A stretch of 64,000 nt of DNA from Liolophura sinensis (taxonomy: Eukaryota; Mollusca; Polyplacophora; Chitonida; Chitonidae): assembly GCF_032854445.1 (NCBI RefSeq), contig NC_088298.1:19613976-19677975 (forward strand), in the 5' to 3' direction. Of the stretch, positions 1 to 10,600 are shown piece by piece (position 1 is the first letter of the stretch; each line of letters starts with the position of its first letter). Position numbers and translations under genes: made by a program. Below the pieces are notes generated by a model. That model was not told where the DNA came from. It searched no databases and saw only the letters and a program-made list of their open reading frames with translations.

Positions 1-2640
1 TAGAAGGTATTATAAATCCCAGAATATAACATTTGTACATAAACGCCTTGACAGGAAACCAGTAGAGAGGGTATTATAAACCTTTATAGAGGGTATTATA
101 AATCCCAGAATATAACATTTGTACTTAAACGCCTTGGCAAGAAACCAGTAGAGAGGATATTATAAACCTTTATAGAGGGTATTATAAATCCCAGAATATA
201 ACATTTGTACATAAACGCCTTGGCAGGAAACCAGTAGAGAGGGTATTATAAACATGTATAGAGGGTATTATAAATCCCAGAATATAACATTTGTACATAA
301 ACGCCTTGGCAGGAAACCTGTATAGAAGGTATTATAAATCCCAGAATATAACATTTGTACATAAACGCCTTGGCAGGAAACCAGTAGAGAGGGTATTATA
401 AACCTGTATAGAGGGTATTATAAATCCCAGAATATAACATTTCTACATAAACGTCTTGGCAGGAAACCAGTAGAGAGGGTATTATAAACCTTTATAGAGG
501 GTATTATAAATCCCAGAATATAACATTTGTACATAAACGCCTTGGCAGGAAACCAGTAGAGAGGGTATTATAAACATGTATAGAGGGTATTATAAATCCC
601 AGAATATAACATTTGTACATAAACGCCTTGGCAGGAAACCAGTAGAGAGGGTATTATAAACCTTTATAGAGGGTATTATAAATCCCAGAATATAACATTT
701 GTACTTAAACGCCTTGGCAAGAAACCAGTAGAGAGGATATTATAAACCTTTATAGAGGGTATTATAAATCCCAGAATATAACATTTGTACATAAACGCCT
801 TGACAGGAAACCAGTAGAAAGGGTATTATAAACCTTTATAGAGGGTATTATAAATCCCAGAATATAACATTTGTACTTAAACGCCTTGGCAAGAAACCAG
901 TAGAGAGGATATTATAAACCTTTATAGAGGGTATTATAAATCCCAGAATATAACATTTGTACATAAACGCCTTGGCAGGAAACCAGTAGAGAGGGTATTA
1001 TAAACCTTTATAGAGGGTATTATAAATCCCAGAATATAACATTTGTACTTAAACGCCTTGGCAAGAAACCAGTAGAGAGGATATTATAAACCTTTATAGA
1101 GGGTATTATAAATCCCAGAATATAACATTTGTACTTAAACGCCTTGGCAAGAAACCAGTAGAGAGGATATTATAAACCTTTATAGAGGGTATTATAAATC
1201 CCAGAATATAACATTTGTACATAAACGTCTTGGCAGGAAACCAGTAGAGAGGGTATTATAAACATGTATAGAGGGTATTATAAATCCCAGAATATAACAT
1301 TTGTACATAAACGCCTTGGCAGGAAACCAGTAGAGAGGGTATTATAAACCTTTATAGAAGGTATTATAAATCCCAGAATATAACATTTGTACATAAACGC
1401 CTTGGCAGGAAACCAGTAGAGAGGGTATTATAAACATGTATAGAGGGTATTATAAATCCCAGAATATAACATTTGTACATAAACGCCTTGGCAGGAAACC
1501 AGTAGAGAGGGTATTATAAACCTTTATAGAAGGTATTATAAATCCCAGAATATAACATTTGTACATAAACGCCTTGGCAGGAAACCAGTAGAGAGGATAT
1601 TATAAACCTTTATAGAGGGTATTATAAATCCCAGAATATAACATTTGTACATAAACGCCTTGGCAGGAAACCAGTAGAGAGGATATTATAAACCTTTATA
1701 GAAGGTATTATAAATCCCAGAATATAACATTTGTACATAAACGTCTTGGCAGGAAACCAGTAGAGAGGGTATTATAAACCTTTATAGAAGGTATTATAAA
1801 TCCCAGAATATAACATTTGTACATAAACGCCTTGGCAGGAAACCAGTAGAGAGGATATTATAAACCTTTATAGAAGGTATTATAAATCCCAGAATATAAC
1901 ATTTGTACATAAACGCCTTGGCAGGAAACCAGTAGAGAGGATATTATAAACCTTTATAGAAGGTATTATAAATCCCAGAATATAACATTTGTACATAAAC
2001 GTCTTGGCAGGAAACCAGTAGAGAGGGTATTATAAACCTTTATAGAAGGTATTATAAATCCCAGAATATAACATTTGTACATAAACGCCTTGGCAGGAAA
2101 CCAGTAGAGAGGATATTATAAACCTTTATAGAAGGTATTATAAATCCCAGAATATAACATTTGTACATAAACGCCTTGGCAAGAAACCAGTAGAGAGGAT
2201 ATTATAAACCTTTATAGAGGGTATTATAAATCCCAGAATATAACATTTGTACATAAACGCCTTGGCAGGAAACCAGTAGAGAGGATATTATAAACCTTTA
2301 TAGAAGGTATTATAAATCCCAGAATATAACATTTGTACATAAACGTCTTGGCAGGAAACCAGTAGAGAGGGTATTATAAACCTTTATAGAAGGTATTATA
2401 AATCCCAGAATATAACATTTGTACATAAACGCCTTGGCAGGAAACCAGTAGAGAGGGTATTATAAACATGTATAGAGGGTATTATAAATCCCAGAATATA
2501 ACATTTGTACTTAAACGTCTTGGCAGGAAACCAGTAGAGAGGGTATTATAAACCTTTATAGAGGGTATTATAAATCCCAGAATATAACATTTCTACATAA
2601 ACGTCTTGGCAGGAAACCAGCAGAGAGGGTATTATAAACC
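1..2640. repeat. 86-bp satellite array 1 (about 31 units)
   Basis: Tandem array with a unit of 86 bp, measured between successive AGTAGAGAGG positions (61 and 147). Each unit has two similar halves, each carrying GGTATTATAAA, followed by a shared segment ending CTTGGCAGGAAACCA. Units differ by a few recurring variants (GTACTTAAACG, ACATGTATAG, GAGGATATT). One unit near 310-345 is shorter by about 22 bp because it has only one of the two halves. The array runs off the left edge of the window. I see no coding capacity. Confidence 0.97.
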
Positions 2641-2870
2641 TGAAAATATAACATTTGTACATAAATGTCTTGGCAGGAAACCCGTATAGGGGGTATTATA
2701 AACCCGAAAATATAGCTTTATTTGTACACGAACGCCCTAGCAGGAAACCACGGTAGAGGGTATTATAAACTCGGGAATATAATATTCTCACATAAACGCC
2801 TTTGCAGGAAACCACTGTAGAGGGCATTATAAACTCGAAAATATAGCAGTATTTGGACACAAACGGCTTT
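2641..2870. repeat. Degenerate edge units of satellite array 1
   Basis: About three diverged units follow the homogeneous array. They keep GGAAACC and GGTATTATAAAC but have only one TATTATAAA half per unit, so they are roughly 65 bp long. They look like older, single-half versions of the 86-bp unit. The same edge is present at 13407-13640. Confidence 0.85.
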
Positions 2871-3061
2871 GGGTTTTACAATCATGTTGTTTCTACATTA
2901 CTTTCGCTTCAGTAATCCAGTCCTCAATATCACACGTGGGATAGTTTGTCAGTAATTTACCTAATGTCGGTGGTTTACCCCTAACACCATAGTTTCCATC
3001 ACCATGCATGCACTAAACAAACCGCAATCGTGCAGAAGGGAAAAATTATTGAATCTGTCAT

Positions 3062-3105
3062 TAATCAATCAATCAATCAATCAATCAATCGATCAATCAA
3101 TCTTT
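3062..3105. repeat. (CAAT)n microsatellite
   Basis: About ten tandem AATC/CAAT units with one GATC interruption. The corresponding microsatellite at 13827-13864 is shorter, so this locus has changed length since the duplication. Confidence 0.9.
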
Positions 3106-4045
3106 CTTCCTGCCATACCGAGCGAATCGTTTCAAATGGGCTTGACATATGTTAAATTGTCACTCATGGAGACAAGTGATAAAACAATGTAGCTGAACGC
3201 GTGCCGGAATAATCAACGCCAAGCAGGTGTTAATAACTTAACAACACACCGACCAGGTGTGCAACATATGCATGACGCTGGTGCAATGCTTAGAACATTC
3301 GCCTTAGAAGAGATGCCTGATCAGTCCCTTTGTCCTACGTGATTTTTAACGTTGAAATACAGCTTGAAAATTTGGATCCATCTGGAACTCATTTTTGACC
3401 GAGCCAAGCTCTACAGCACAGGCACAAGATTTCAACGCTTTGAAGCCAACAGACATCAGCTGTGCATGCTTCGCAAATCAGTACACCCACTGAAGGATGA
3501 TGACGTTTGCTTTACTTACTGGGAACAGCGTGAGTTTTTGATTGGGAGATTCGAACCCGGAATGAATAGATTACAAGGTTACATGTGAACGACTATTTGT
3601 CCATCCTTTCTTAGACTGAACTTTTTATGAACATAAGACTTCACATTCAGTACAGAGATGAGACTTCATCCACAGGTTGTGTAAAAACGTAAAAGCACAT
3701 GGTCACAGTTCATTCATGGATGTACATGGCTTTTTGTTTAGTACAACTTGTGACGCTAGCTAGCGATTTTCGTGAGATAATGGAAACATATTGATCGATG
3801 TCGTCTTCCTTACTGTGACGTTCACCGAACGCCTTCTGAAAGGCTAATATTAGCTCCACTAAAAATGGAGTAATAAAGACAAGACAAACACACTCGTACA
3901 TTGCCCTCGGAACTGATGACATCAACGGGTTACAGATGTCCAAAAGGGAAACTACGATTGTTTGAGAAGCTTTCCGTGTATAAGGAAAGAGATTAACCGT
4001 TGTTGAAGGGAAAAGAACATTTGCTCAGGAAGGTTCTAATAAGGA

Positions 4046-4510
4046 AAGAGAAGTAAACGAAGGCAAAGTTTTCATCTGGACACTTTCTTTGTGAAGTGAA
4101 GTTAACAGCCTAGTGACTATTTAAAGGGAGGCTAGGGATATGTGAGAAGGAATGAGGTGAAGTAAACGAAGGCAAAGTTCTCATTTGGATACCGGTACTT
4201 TCTTTGCGGACTAAGTGAAATAAACAGTCTAGCGACTATTTAAAGGGAGGCTAGGGATGTGTGAGAAGGAAAGAGGTGAACTAAACGAAGGCAAAGTTCT
4301 CATTTGGATACTTTCTTTGCGGACTAAGTGAAGTAAACAGTCTAGCGACTATTTAAAGGGAGGCTAGGGATGTGTGAGAAGGAAAGAGGTGAACTAAACG
4401 AAGGCAAAGTTCTCATCAGGACACTTTTTTGCGGACTAAGTAACGTAAACAGTCTAGCGACTATTTAAAGGAAAGCTAGGGATATGTGAGAAGGAATGAG
4501 GTGAACTAAA
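4046..4510. repeat. ~113-bp tandem repeat, four units
   Basis: Units begin near 4046, 4156, 4275 and 4386, each with TAAACGAAGGCAAAGTT and ending with GACTATTTAAAGG and GCTAGGGAT. The sequence then passes into a unique stretch at CGAATATCC. Copy 2 has only three units (14812-15160), and the offset between copies drops by about 113 bp across this point. Confidence 0.9.
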
Positions 4511-4859
4511 CGAATATCCTTTGCAGCAAAGGAATAGATTGTTTGCATGAGAAACTTCTCATTTGGAAAGGGATTAAATAAACCGTTTACAAGGTACCCG
4601 AAGAAATAAGTCTTTGCGAAGTAATCGTTTGGCGTTTGGTCTATTAAAATACGTTTCTTGTAAAAGTTTCTCTATGGAGTAAGTGAAGCAAATGGTTTAC
4701 AGTCGGAGCAGAAGGAAAGGTTTCCACATAGACCAGGTGCAGAAGCCGATTATTATAGACCAGCTAGAGAACAGTATACAGATGAAAGTGTCCCATTTCA
4801 CCAGGAAAATATCAAGTAAGTGATTTTTATGTGACTGATATTACGTCCTGTTGTATTTC

Positions 4860-5480
4860 ATGAGATTTAGGAAGTAAAGAGTTTGGGAAGTAAAGTGTTT
4901 AGTTCAAGGAATTTGAGAAGTAAAGGGTATTAGTTCATGGAATTTGGGAAATAAAGTATTTAGTTCATGGAATTTGGGAAATAAAGAGTTTAGTTTATGG
5001 AACTGGGAAGAAAAGAGTCTGGGAACTAAAGAATTTATTTCATGGGATTTGGGAACTAAAGAGTTTGGGAAGTAAAGTGTTTAGTTCAAGGAATTTGAGA
5101 AGTAAAGGGTATTAGTTCATGGAATTTGGGAAATAAAGTGTTTAGTTCATGGAATTTGGGAAATAAAGGGTATGGTTCATGGAATTAGGAAGAAAGTGTT
5201 TAGTTCATGGAATATGGGAAATAAAGAGTTTAGTTTATGGAACTGGGAAGAAAAGAGTCTGGGAACTAAAGAATTTATTTCCTGGGATTTGGGATCTGAA
5301 GCTTTTAGTATGTGGAGTCAGGGAAATAAAGAATTCGGAAACTAAAGAGTTTGGGAACGAAAGAATTTGTGAATTAAAAGAATTTTGGAACTAAATAGTT
5401 TGGAATTAAAGAGTTTAGAAACTAAATAATTTGGATACTCAAGAATATGGGAACTAAAGAATTTGGAAATTAAGATTCTA
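4860..5480. repeat. 30-bp tandem repeat
   Basis: Repeats of roughly GTTTAGTTCATGGAATTTGG plus GAAATAAAGA, 30 bp each, degrading towards the 3' end. A short open frame across it (5179-5394) is a product of the repeat period being divisible by three. Mirrored at 15520-16200 with a different unit number. Confidence 0.9.
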
Positions 5481-5510
5481 CGAACTAAAACGTCCAGGAG
5501 TCATTCATAC

Positions 5511-5650
5511 TTAATGACGGCCGGCATTAAGGTGGTAGAAAACCGGGCAGAGCCCGGCGGGAACCTACGACCATCCGCAGATTGTTGAGGGACCTTCCTG
5601 TGACACTTGAGCTCATGGCGACCGCATTGGTCACAGCATTCGTGAGGTAT
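5511..5650 (-). mobile_element. SINE-A fragment (head and middle)
   Basis: Read on the minus strand it gives the tRNA-like B-box area and the middle of the SINE-A element (CCGCCGGGCTCTGCCCGG). The AAATAAAT tail is missing. Matched in copy 2 at 16224-16360. Confidence 0.7.
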
Positions 5651-5666
5651 CTTTACGGATATTACT

Positions 5667-5885
5667 CTCAAAAGAATAATGTATTAAATTCAACCGAAAG
5701 TCTGTTTGAGTGATGTTATTCCAGCAGATTATTCTGTTAAATATAGCACACCTGTTCTATCAATTCAACACGAAGATTGTATGAGTATTACGTTGAATAT
5801 GACGGTTTTTATGTTATAAAAACATGATATATTCTAACATCACTCAGACAACAGATTCTTTATTAAAATTAACCAATTATTTTCT
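5667..5885. mobile_element. MITE family E, decayed copy
   Basis: Internal palindromic element: CTGTTTGAGTGATG on the left is mirrored by CATCACTCAGACAACAGA on the right, with the family E core (CAGATTATTCTGTTAAATAT) between. The outer CTACACT termini seen at 40853 are lost. Duplicated at 16376-16592. Confidence 0.75.
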
Positions 5886-5939
5886 CCTTTTTGTGTAACA
5901 CTTTAATATTGTCTTGGAGCCCCAGTGATGTAGTTAGTT

Positions 5940-6175
5940 GATTGCAGCGCAGGATATGTAAAGCCTTATATCGCTGTGAGTTTAAAGGAGTTCTCCGGCC
6001 GTAAGTGGGAAGGTCTGCAGCAACCTGCGGATGGTCGTGCCCTCCCCCCCCCACCCCCCCCCGGGCTGTGCCCGGTTTCCACCCACCATAATGCTGGCCG
6101 CCGTCGTACAAGTGAAATATTCTTGAGTACGGCGTAAAACACCAATCAAATAAATAAATAAATACATAAATAAAG
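5940..6175 (+). mobile_element. SINE-A copy
   Basis: Contains TGCGGATGGTCGTG, CATAATGCTGGCCGCCGTCG, GTGAAATATTCTTGAGTACG, GCGTAAAACACCAATC and an AAATAAATAAAT tail, so the element reads on the plus strand. A C-run near 6045-6062 is a local expansion. Small minus-strand frames here (5869-6203) are shadows of the repeat. Duplicated at 16655-16895. Confidence 0.9.
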
Positions 6176-6227
6176 CCTTATAAACTGGTTTTGTTTGAAA
6201 CATAGGAAATCATTGCGTTCCAAAATT

Positions 6228-6345
6228 ACTATATTTATTTCTTTATTTATTTGATGGTGTTTTACTACCCCCTCAAGAATATTTCACAGTATATACGACT
6301 GTGGTCAGCATATATGATGGGAGGACACTGTTCAGTGACCGGGGC
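6228..6345 (-). mobile_element. SINE-A 3' fragment
   Basis: TTTATTTATTTGATGGTG, CTCAAGAATATTTCAC and GTCAGCATATATGATGGGAGG match the 3' part of SINE-A in minus orientation, with a small insertion. It forms an inverted pair with the copy just upstream. Duplicated at 16955-17065. Confidence 0.75.
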
Positions 6346-6814
6346 AAACGTTATCTACATGTTAGCGTTGTTAGCTGGAAGAGAGAGAGAGCGCCCCTGT
6401 TTAGACGGGGAGGGGGGGATAACTTTTACTTTAGAAAAAAAATAACACAAGCACGGAGTCAGTATTGTCTTCGTATAAAACACTTGAACGCGGCATTTAA
6501 ACTACAACAAGGTCATTGCAACTGCATGGTAAAAAAACAAACTGGTAATGAACCTGAATAATGGTATTAACAGTCTCAGAAACACGATGATCACTTGAAA
6601 GAAGGGCGCCAACCTTGGAGAGACTGACCTCATCCCCTGGGGGGTATTCTGGCCCAAAGTAAACATGGTATTTACCTCACAATAAAGTCATTTAAATGGC
6701 AGTAGGGTGGTATAATGTGGTCGCCGAGTGTCCGTCAACATCAGATGTGGACAACAGCAGGTATTTGTGATAGGACGAGTGGAGATGAAGTCGAAGAAGG
6801 ACACGTAGAAAAAG

Positions 6815-7107
6815 TCTACTCTAAAGCAGTCCGAGAACCAAAAAAATCTTCCTTACATGGCACGAGTCGCCAGCCATAGTGGCAACAAGATATGAGTACC
6901 GAGACTTAGATTTTTTTACGATCGGAATGGAGGTATACAAGGTCGCCGATTTGTATGGTTGGTACGCTAGGTGTTCTTCTGAACGGAGCCTTGGTTGTCT
7001 CACTGTATGGGTGGTTTTTATCCGATCTGCATGTTGGTCCAAAATAACCTGGCGATCCGTTATTGGAACGGGGATATTGGTATATACTGGTCCCTCTGGA
7101 GCAACAT
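6815..7107 (-). pseudogene. Ty3/gypsy-like integrase C-terminus, copy 1 (truncated by gap)
   Basis: Minus-strand translation keeps HADRIK, SKSR-YSYLV and GDSC-VRKI, matching the integrase C-terminal segment better preserved at 17536-17877. Here the frame is already shifted relative to copy 2. It runs into the 200-N gap, and nothing resembling the rest of the element follows the gap. Confidence 0.75.
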
Positions 7108-7307
7108 NNNNNNNNNNNNNNNNNNNNNNNNNNNNNNNNNNNNNNNNNNNNNNNNNNNNNNNNNNNNNNNNNNNNNNNNNNNNNNNNNNNNNNNNNNNNN
7201 NNNNNNNNNNNNNNNNNNNNNNNNNNNNNNNNNNNNNNNNNNNNNNNNNNNNNNNNNNNNNNNNNNNNNNNNNNNNNNNNNNNNNNNNNNNNNNNNNNNN
7301 NNNNNNN
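7108..7307. other. Assembly gap (200 N)
   Basis: Exactly 200 undetermined bases. A round 200 suggests a placeholder of arbitrary length. It lies exactly where homology between the two segmental copies ends. Confidence 0.99.
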
Positions 7308-8282
7308 CAGTGATTACTGTCTATGTTTGTAGCTGGCCGGAAAATGTGACATGATGTGTAAGTTAATATTCATTTTACCATACAGAGGTGAATTAGTTCA
7401 ATTAACTATTAGTTAATGTACTTTCGAACAAGTTGGCCTTTGCTACTGAAATAGACTATAAAATATTGGAAACAAGTTCCACAACTTCACTTGCGCATTA
7501 TCAGTGGATGTGACTGACAGTGGATGGAATACACATAAATACTTTTGCTTGAGACATTTCCACGACAGCATGGGTTGTGTGGTTTATTTCTGTATTTACT
7601 TATTATCTGACCACTTGAAGTTTGTCGCCATAGTTACGGTGGTCCTCATGGAAATGTTTCTATTGTTTACCGTCATTTAGGATACACACTAAAGCTAGTT
7701 ATATTAAGTAAATGTCGGTTACCTGAAATAAAAAACAGTAGGATTACTACACATATACCTAAACACTTCGAACATGTCAGCTGTTCTAACAATAACACAA
7801 TCTGAGCAGCAGACCAGTCAAAAAGTTTAAAATCGAGAAAAGTCGCCGAATTGTAATATTGTACACCAGAAAGGTTAAAACTAGCCCAAAGAATGAAAAT
7901 GTTCGGAATTCACTTTGAATGGAGCTAAATATCTTGTACATGTATATGAATCAAATACTAAGTAGATTTTAAATTTTTAAAATTGTTATCCGTTTAAAAA
8001 GAAAATAATTCATGCAATATAAGTTGGATGGTTAAATGAATAATTTCTTATATTTTCATATCAAAAATTTGTTTAATGTCTTGAAATTTACAAAAATTAA
8101 ACCCGTTTACGGTGTTATAATCTGTAGGAAAAGCTATTTTGGCATTTTATTGACTATATATTACGTAAGTTTAATTTCGATTTGATTTCGACTGAAGGAA
8201 ATTGTGTTTTCTCAATACAAGAAATTTAAAAAGTAGAAAGTTATGGACACGTGCGTGTAAGAGACAGGTTAGATTGCAGGTC
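7308..8282. other. AT-rich unique stretch
   Basis: No repeat family, open frame with gene features, or RNA gene is visible. Confidence 0.6.
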
Positions 8283-8402
8283 ATATTTAATTTATTTGGT
8301 TATTTATTTATTTGATTGGGTGTTTTACGCCGTACTCAAGAGTACTTCACTTATATTGTCAACTATATAGTGGGAGAAAACCGGCAGAGCAGGGGGAAAA
8401 AG
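8283..8402 (-). mobile_element. SINE-A 3' fragment
   Basis: TTTATTTATTTGATTGGGTG, TTTTACGCCGTACTCAAGAG and a GTGGGAGAAAACCGGCAGAG stretch show the tail and 3' body of SINE-A on the minus strand; the 5' half is absent. The 250 bp after it (8403-8650) hold nothing I recognise. Confidence 0.85.
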
Positions 8403-8659
8403 TCAATGGGATGTGATCTTAGTCCCTAGTATAACCAAGAAACGTAAACAACATCAACACATACGTAAAATGTATTTCAGAATAAAATAACCGAATAACT
8501 AAATTCATGAAAACTGATTTGTTTCACAATTAATTTGTCTCCGTTACGGATTCAGTATGGATGAAAAAGTATTACACTAATATCTGCATTTGCATACATG
8601 TATCCTATTATATTCGTTATCAGATAATTACAATCACCAAGGGATATTAGACTTAAGTC

Positions 8660-9150
8660 AATAGACTGGCAGGAATGTACAACAGACTAGCAGGAATGGA
8701 CAATAGACTGGCAGGAATGGACAAAAGGCTGGCAGGAAATGGACAATAGACTGGCAGGAATAGACACCAGACTGGCAGGAATGGACAATAGACTGGCAGG
8801 AATAGACACCAGACTGGCAGGAATGGACAATAGACTGGCAAGAAGGGACAAAAGACTGGCAGGAATGGACAAAAGACTGGCAAGAAGGGACAAAAGACTG
8901 GCAGGAATGGACAAAAGACTGGCAGGAATGGGCAATAAGACCTGGCAGGAATGGAAATAGCCTAGCAGGAATGGACGGTAGACTGGCAAGAATGAACAAT
9001 AGACTGGCAGGAATGGACAACAGACTGGCAGGGAGAATGGACAATAGCCTAGCAGGAATGGACAATAGACTGACAGGAATGAACAATAGACTGACAGGAA
9101 AAAACAACAGAAGTGGTAGAAAATAGACAATAGACTGACAGGAATGGAGA
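8660..9150. repeat. 21-bp minisatellite (about 23 units)
   Basis: Unit AGACTGGCAGGAATGGACAA(T), 21 bp, with point variants (ACACC, AAGAAGGGAC). Because 21 is seven codons, most frames stay open on both strands and give heptapeptide repeats (RLAGMDN on plus; ASLLSIP or CQSIVHS on minus). These frames at 8653-9130 are artefacts of the period and are not called genes. Confidence 0.95.
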
Positions 9151-9640
9151 TAGTTGTTTAGTTTGGAAGAGGATTAATTTGGTCTTGGAAATGTTTGTTG
9201 GCTTCGAGAGAGGGTCATTGGGTTGGGATGTTTATTTAGTTTGAGAGAGGGTTGTTCGGTTTTGGATATACTTATTTGGTTTGAAAGAGGGATTATTCCA
9301 TTTTCGACAAGCTTGTTTAATTGGGAAGAAGATCATATGTTTGTGACTTTCTTGTTTAGTTCGGAATATGATTATTTGTTTACGGTGATAGTTACTTGGT
9401 TTTGGGGATGTCGTCTTTTTGGTGATGTTTGCCTTCCATGGTACATGGTACATATAATAAACCCTTTTCTTTAACAAACACTTTTTTCCTCCAATCACAG
9501 AAGAGCTCTGTTTTCTGATATTTCAATTCGGAAACCTTTGATTAAACACAAAAACAATATTCAGGTCGTGCAGCTCTTGGTTTCCTAAACAACCATCTGT
9601 TTCAACCGGGTTTCACGATTGGTTGTGAATTACGATTTTT
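9151..9640. other. Low-complexity TTTGG-rich stretch, no gene seen
   Basis: 9165-9400 holds degenerate repeats of GTTTGG/GAAGAGGG/TTATT about 40-70 bp apart, possibly an old tandem repeat. Frames at 9223-9498 on both strands mirror each other and carry no recognisable motif. Confidence 0.5.
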
Positions 9641-9810
9641 ATTTATTTGTTTATTTATTTATTTGATTGGTGTTTTACGCCGTACTCAAGAATATTTCAC
9701 TTATACGACGGAGGTCAGTACTACGGTGGGAGGAAATCGGGCAGAGCCCGGGGAAAACCCACGACCATCTGCAGGTTGTTGGCAGACCTTCCCACGTACG
9801 CTCAGCACAA
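9641..9810 (-). mobile_element. SINE-A copy (3' part)
   Basis: Minus-oriented: TTTATTTATTTATTTGATTG then GTGTTTTACGCCGTACTCAA, CGGGCAGAGCCCGGGG, CTGCAGGTTGTTGG and CCCACGTACG. The tRNA-like head is missing. Confidence 0.9.
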
Positions 9811-9825
9811 TATCATGTTAGTCGA

Positions 9826-9876
9826 ACAGAATGGTGTTGAATTAATAGAATACGTGTGTTATATTTTACAGAATAT
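9826..9876. mobile_element. MITE family E fragment
   Basis: TTGAATTAATAGAATACGTG TGTTATATTTTACAGAATA matches the centre of the family E copy at 40985-41030. It is cut off exactly where the next SINE-A begins, so the SINE probably inserted into it. Confidence 0.6.
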
Positions 9877-10080
9877 TTTATTTATTTATTTGATTTGTGT
9901 TTTACGCCGTACTCAAGAATATTTCACTAATACGATGACGGCCAGAATTGGGGTAGGTGGAAACCGGGTAAAGCCCGGGGGAAACCCACGGCCATCCGCA
10001 GGTTGCTGGCAGACCTTCCCACGTACGACCGGAGAGGAAGCCAGCATGAGCTGGACTTGAACTCACAGCGACCGACGATT
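9877..10080 (-). mobile_element. SINE-A copy with head
   Basis: Minus-oriented, from the TTTATTTATTTGA tail through GAATTGGGGTAGGTGG and AAAGCCCGGGGGAAACCC to GGACTTGAACTCAC, which reads GTGAGTTCAAGTCC (B-box-like) on the element strand. The A-box end is missing. Confidence 0.9.
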
Positions 10081-10600
10081 TTTAAGTTGCTGAGGGAAAC
10101 AGTGGGTCAGAATGTGAAAAATTTCGCAATGAAACAAAATTAAAAGAAAAGATAACATTTGTTAAAACTATATCTGAAATGGCACTGCAGTAAGCCTATG
10201 AACCGTGAATACGACATCTTTTCAGGTTTTAGAAATTTTTCTCGTAAGAGAAATTTGCAAAAGCTTCTTATTCATTAAGATTTACAGTTTCCCACGTCTC
10301 GTGTTTTGCCTCAAATTTTTACTTGTGATGAGTAAATAATTCTCGGAATAAAATATGAACTGAATATCTTATCTATGTCAGATAGTTTGATATTCAAACT
10401 GCACCTGTAAATCACAAAGGGTGTCGCAACCATAGAAAAGACTTATGACGGAATAAAATTTGGAAAGAAAAGCCATCATCTGTACGCTAATGAAGACATC
10501 AATAAATTTGTTGTTTATGCTCTGTAGTCAAAAAAGGAGACGTCATCTATTGAAAAAAGTCAGTCCGAGGTTTTGGGGAAAACGATTACAAAAAAAGTGA
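10081..10600. other. Unique spacer before satellite array 2
   Basis: No gene or repeat family seen. From about 10600 degenerate satellite units begin. Confidence 0.5.

Larger units (their letters stand above)
2641..7107. repeat. Segmental duplication, copy 1
   Basis: This stretch is nearly identical to 13407-17820 at an offset of about 10.65-10.76 kb. Differences are scattered substitutions plus copy-number changes in internal tandem repeats. Small open frames in it (3352-3588, 3710-3943, 6251-6445) recur in copy 2 with the same translations apart from a few residues, but they lack gene hallmarks and I do not call them genes. The copy stops at a 200-N gap. The first ~1 kb after the satellite edge (to about 4040) holds no other recognisable element. 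Confidence 0.95.

Noticed and set aside
1-2640. CRISPR-like regular spacing
   Set aside because: The whole 86-bp unit is repeated without variable spacers, and the setting is eukaryotic; it is satellite DNA.
3541-3565. GGGTTCGAATC on the minus strand, a B-box-like match suggesting a tRNA gene
   Set aside because: No A-box at the expected distance and no cloverleaf pairing; the same match is duplicated at about 14304.
3352-3943. 78- and 77-codon frames conserved between both segmental copies (14115-14706)
   Set aside because: Conservation is explained by the recent duplication itself. No motif, splice signals or start context support coding.
8653-9130. Long frames of up to 149 codons on the minus strand
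   Set aside because: They arise from a 21-bp minisatellite whose period is divisible by three; both strands are open.
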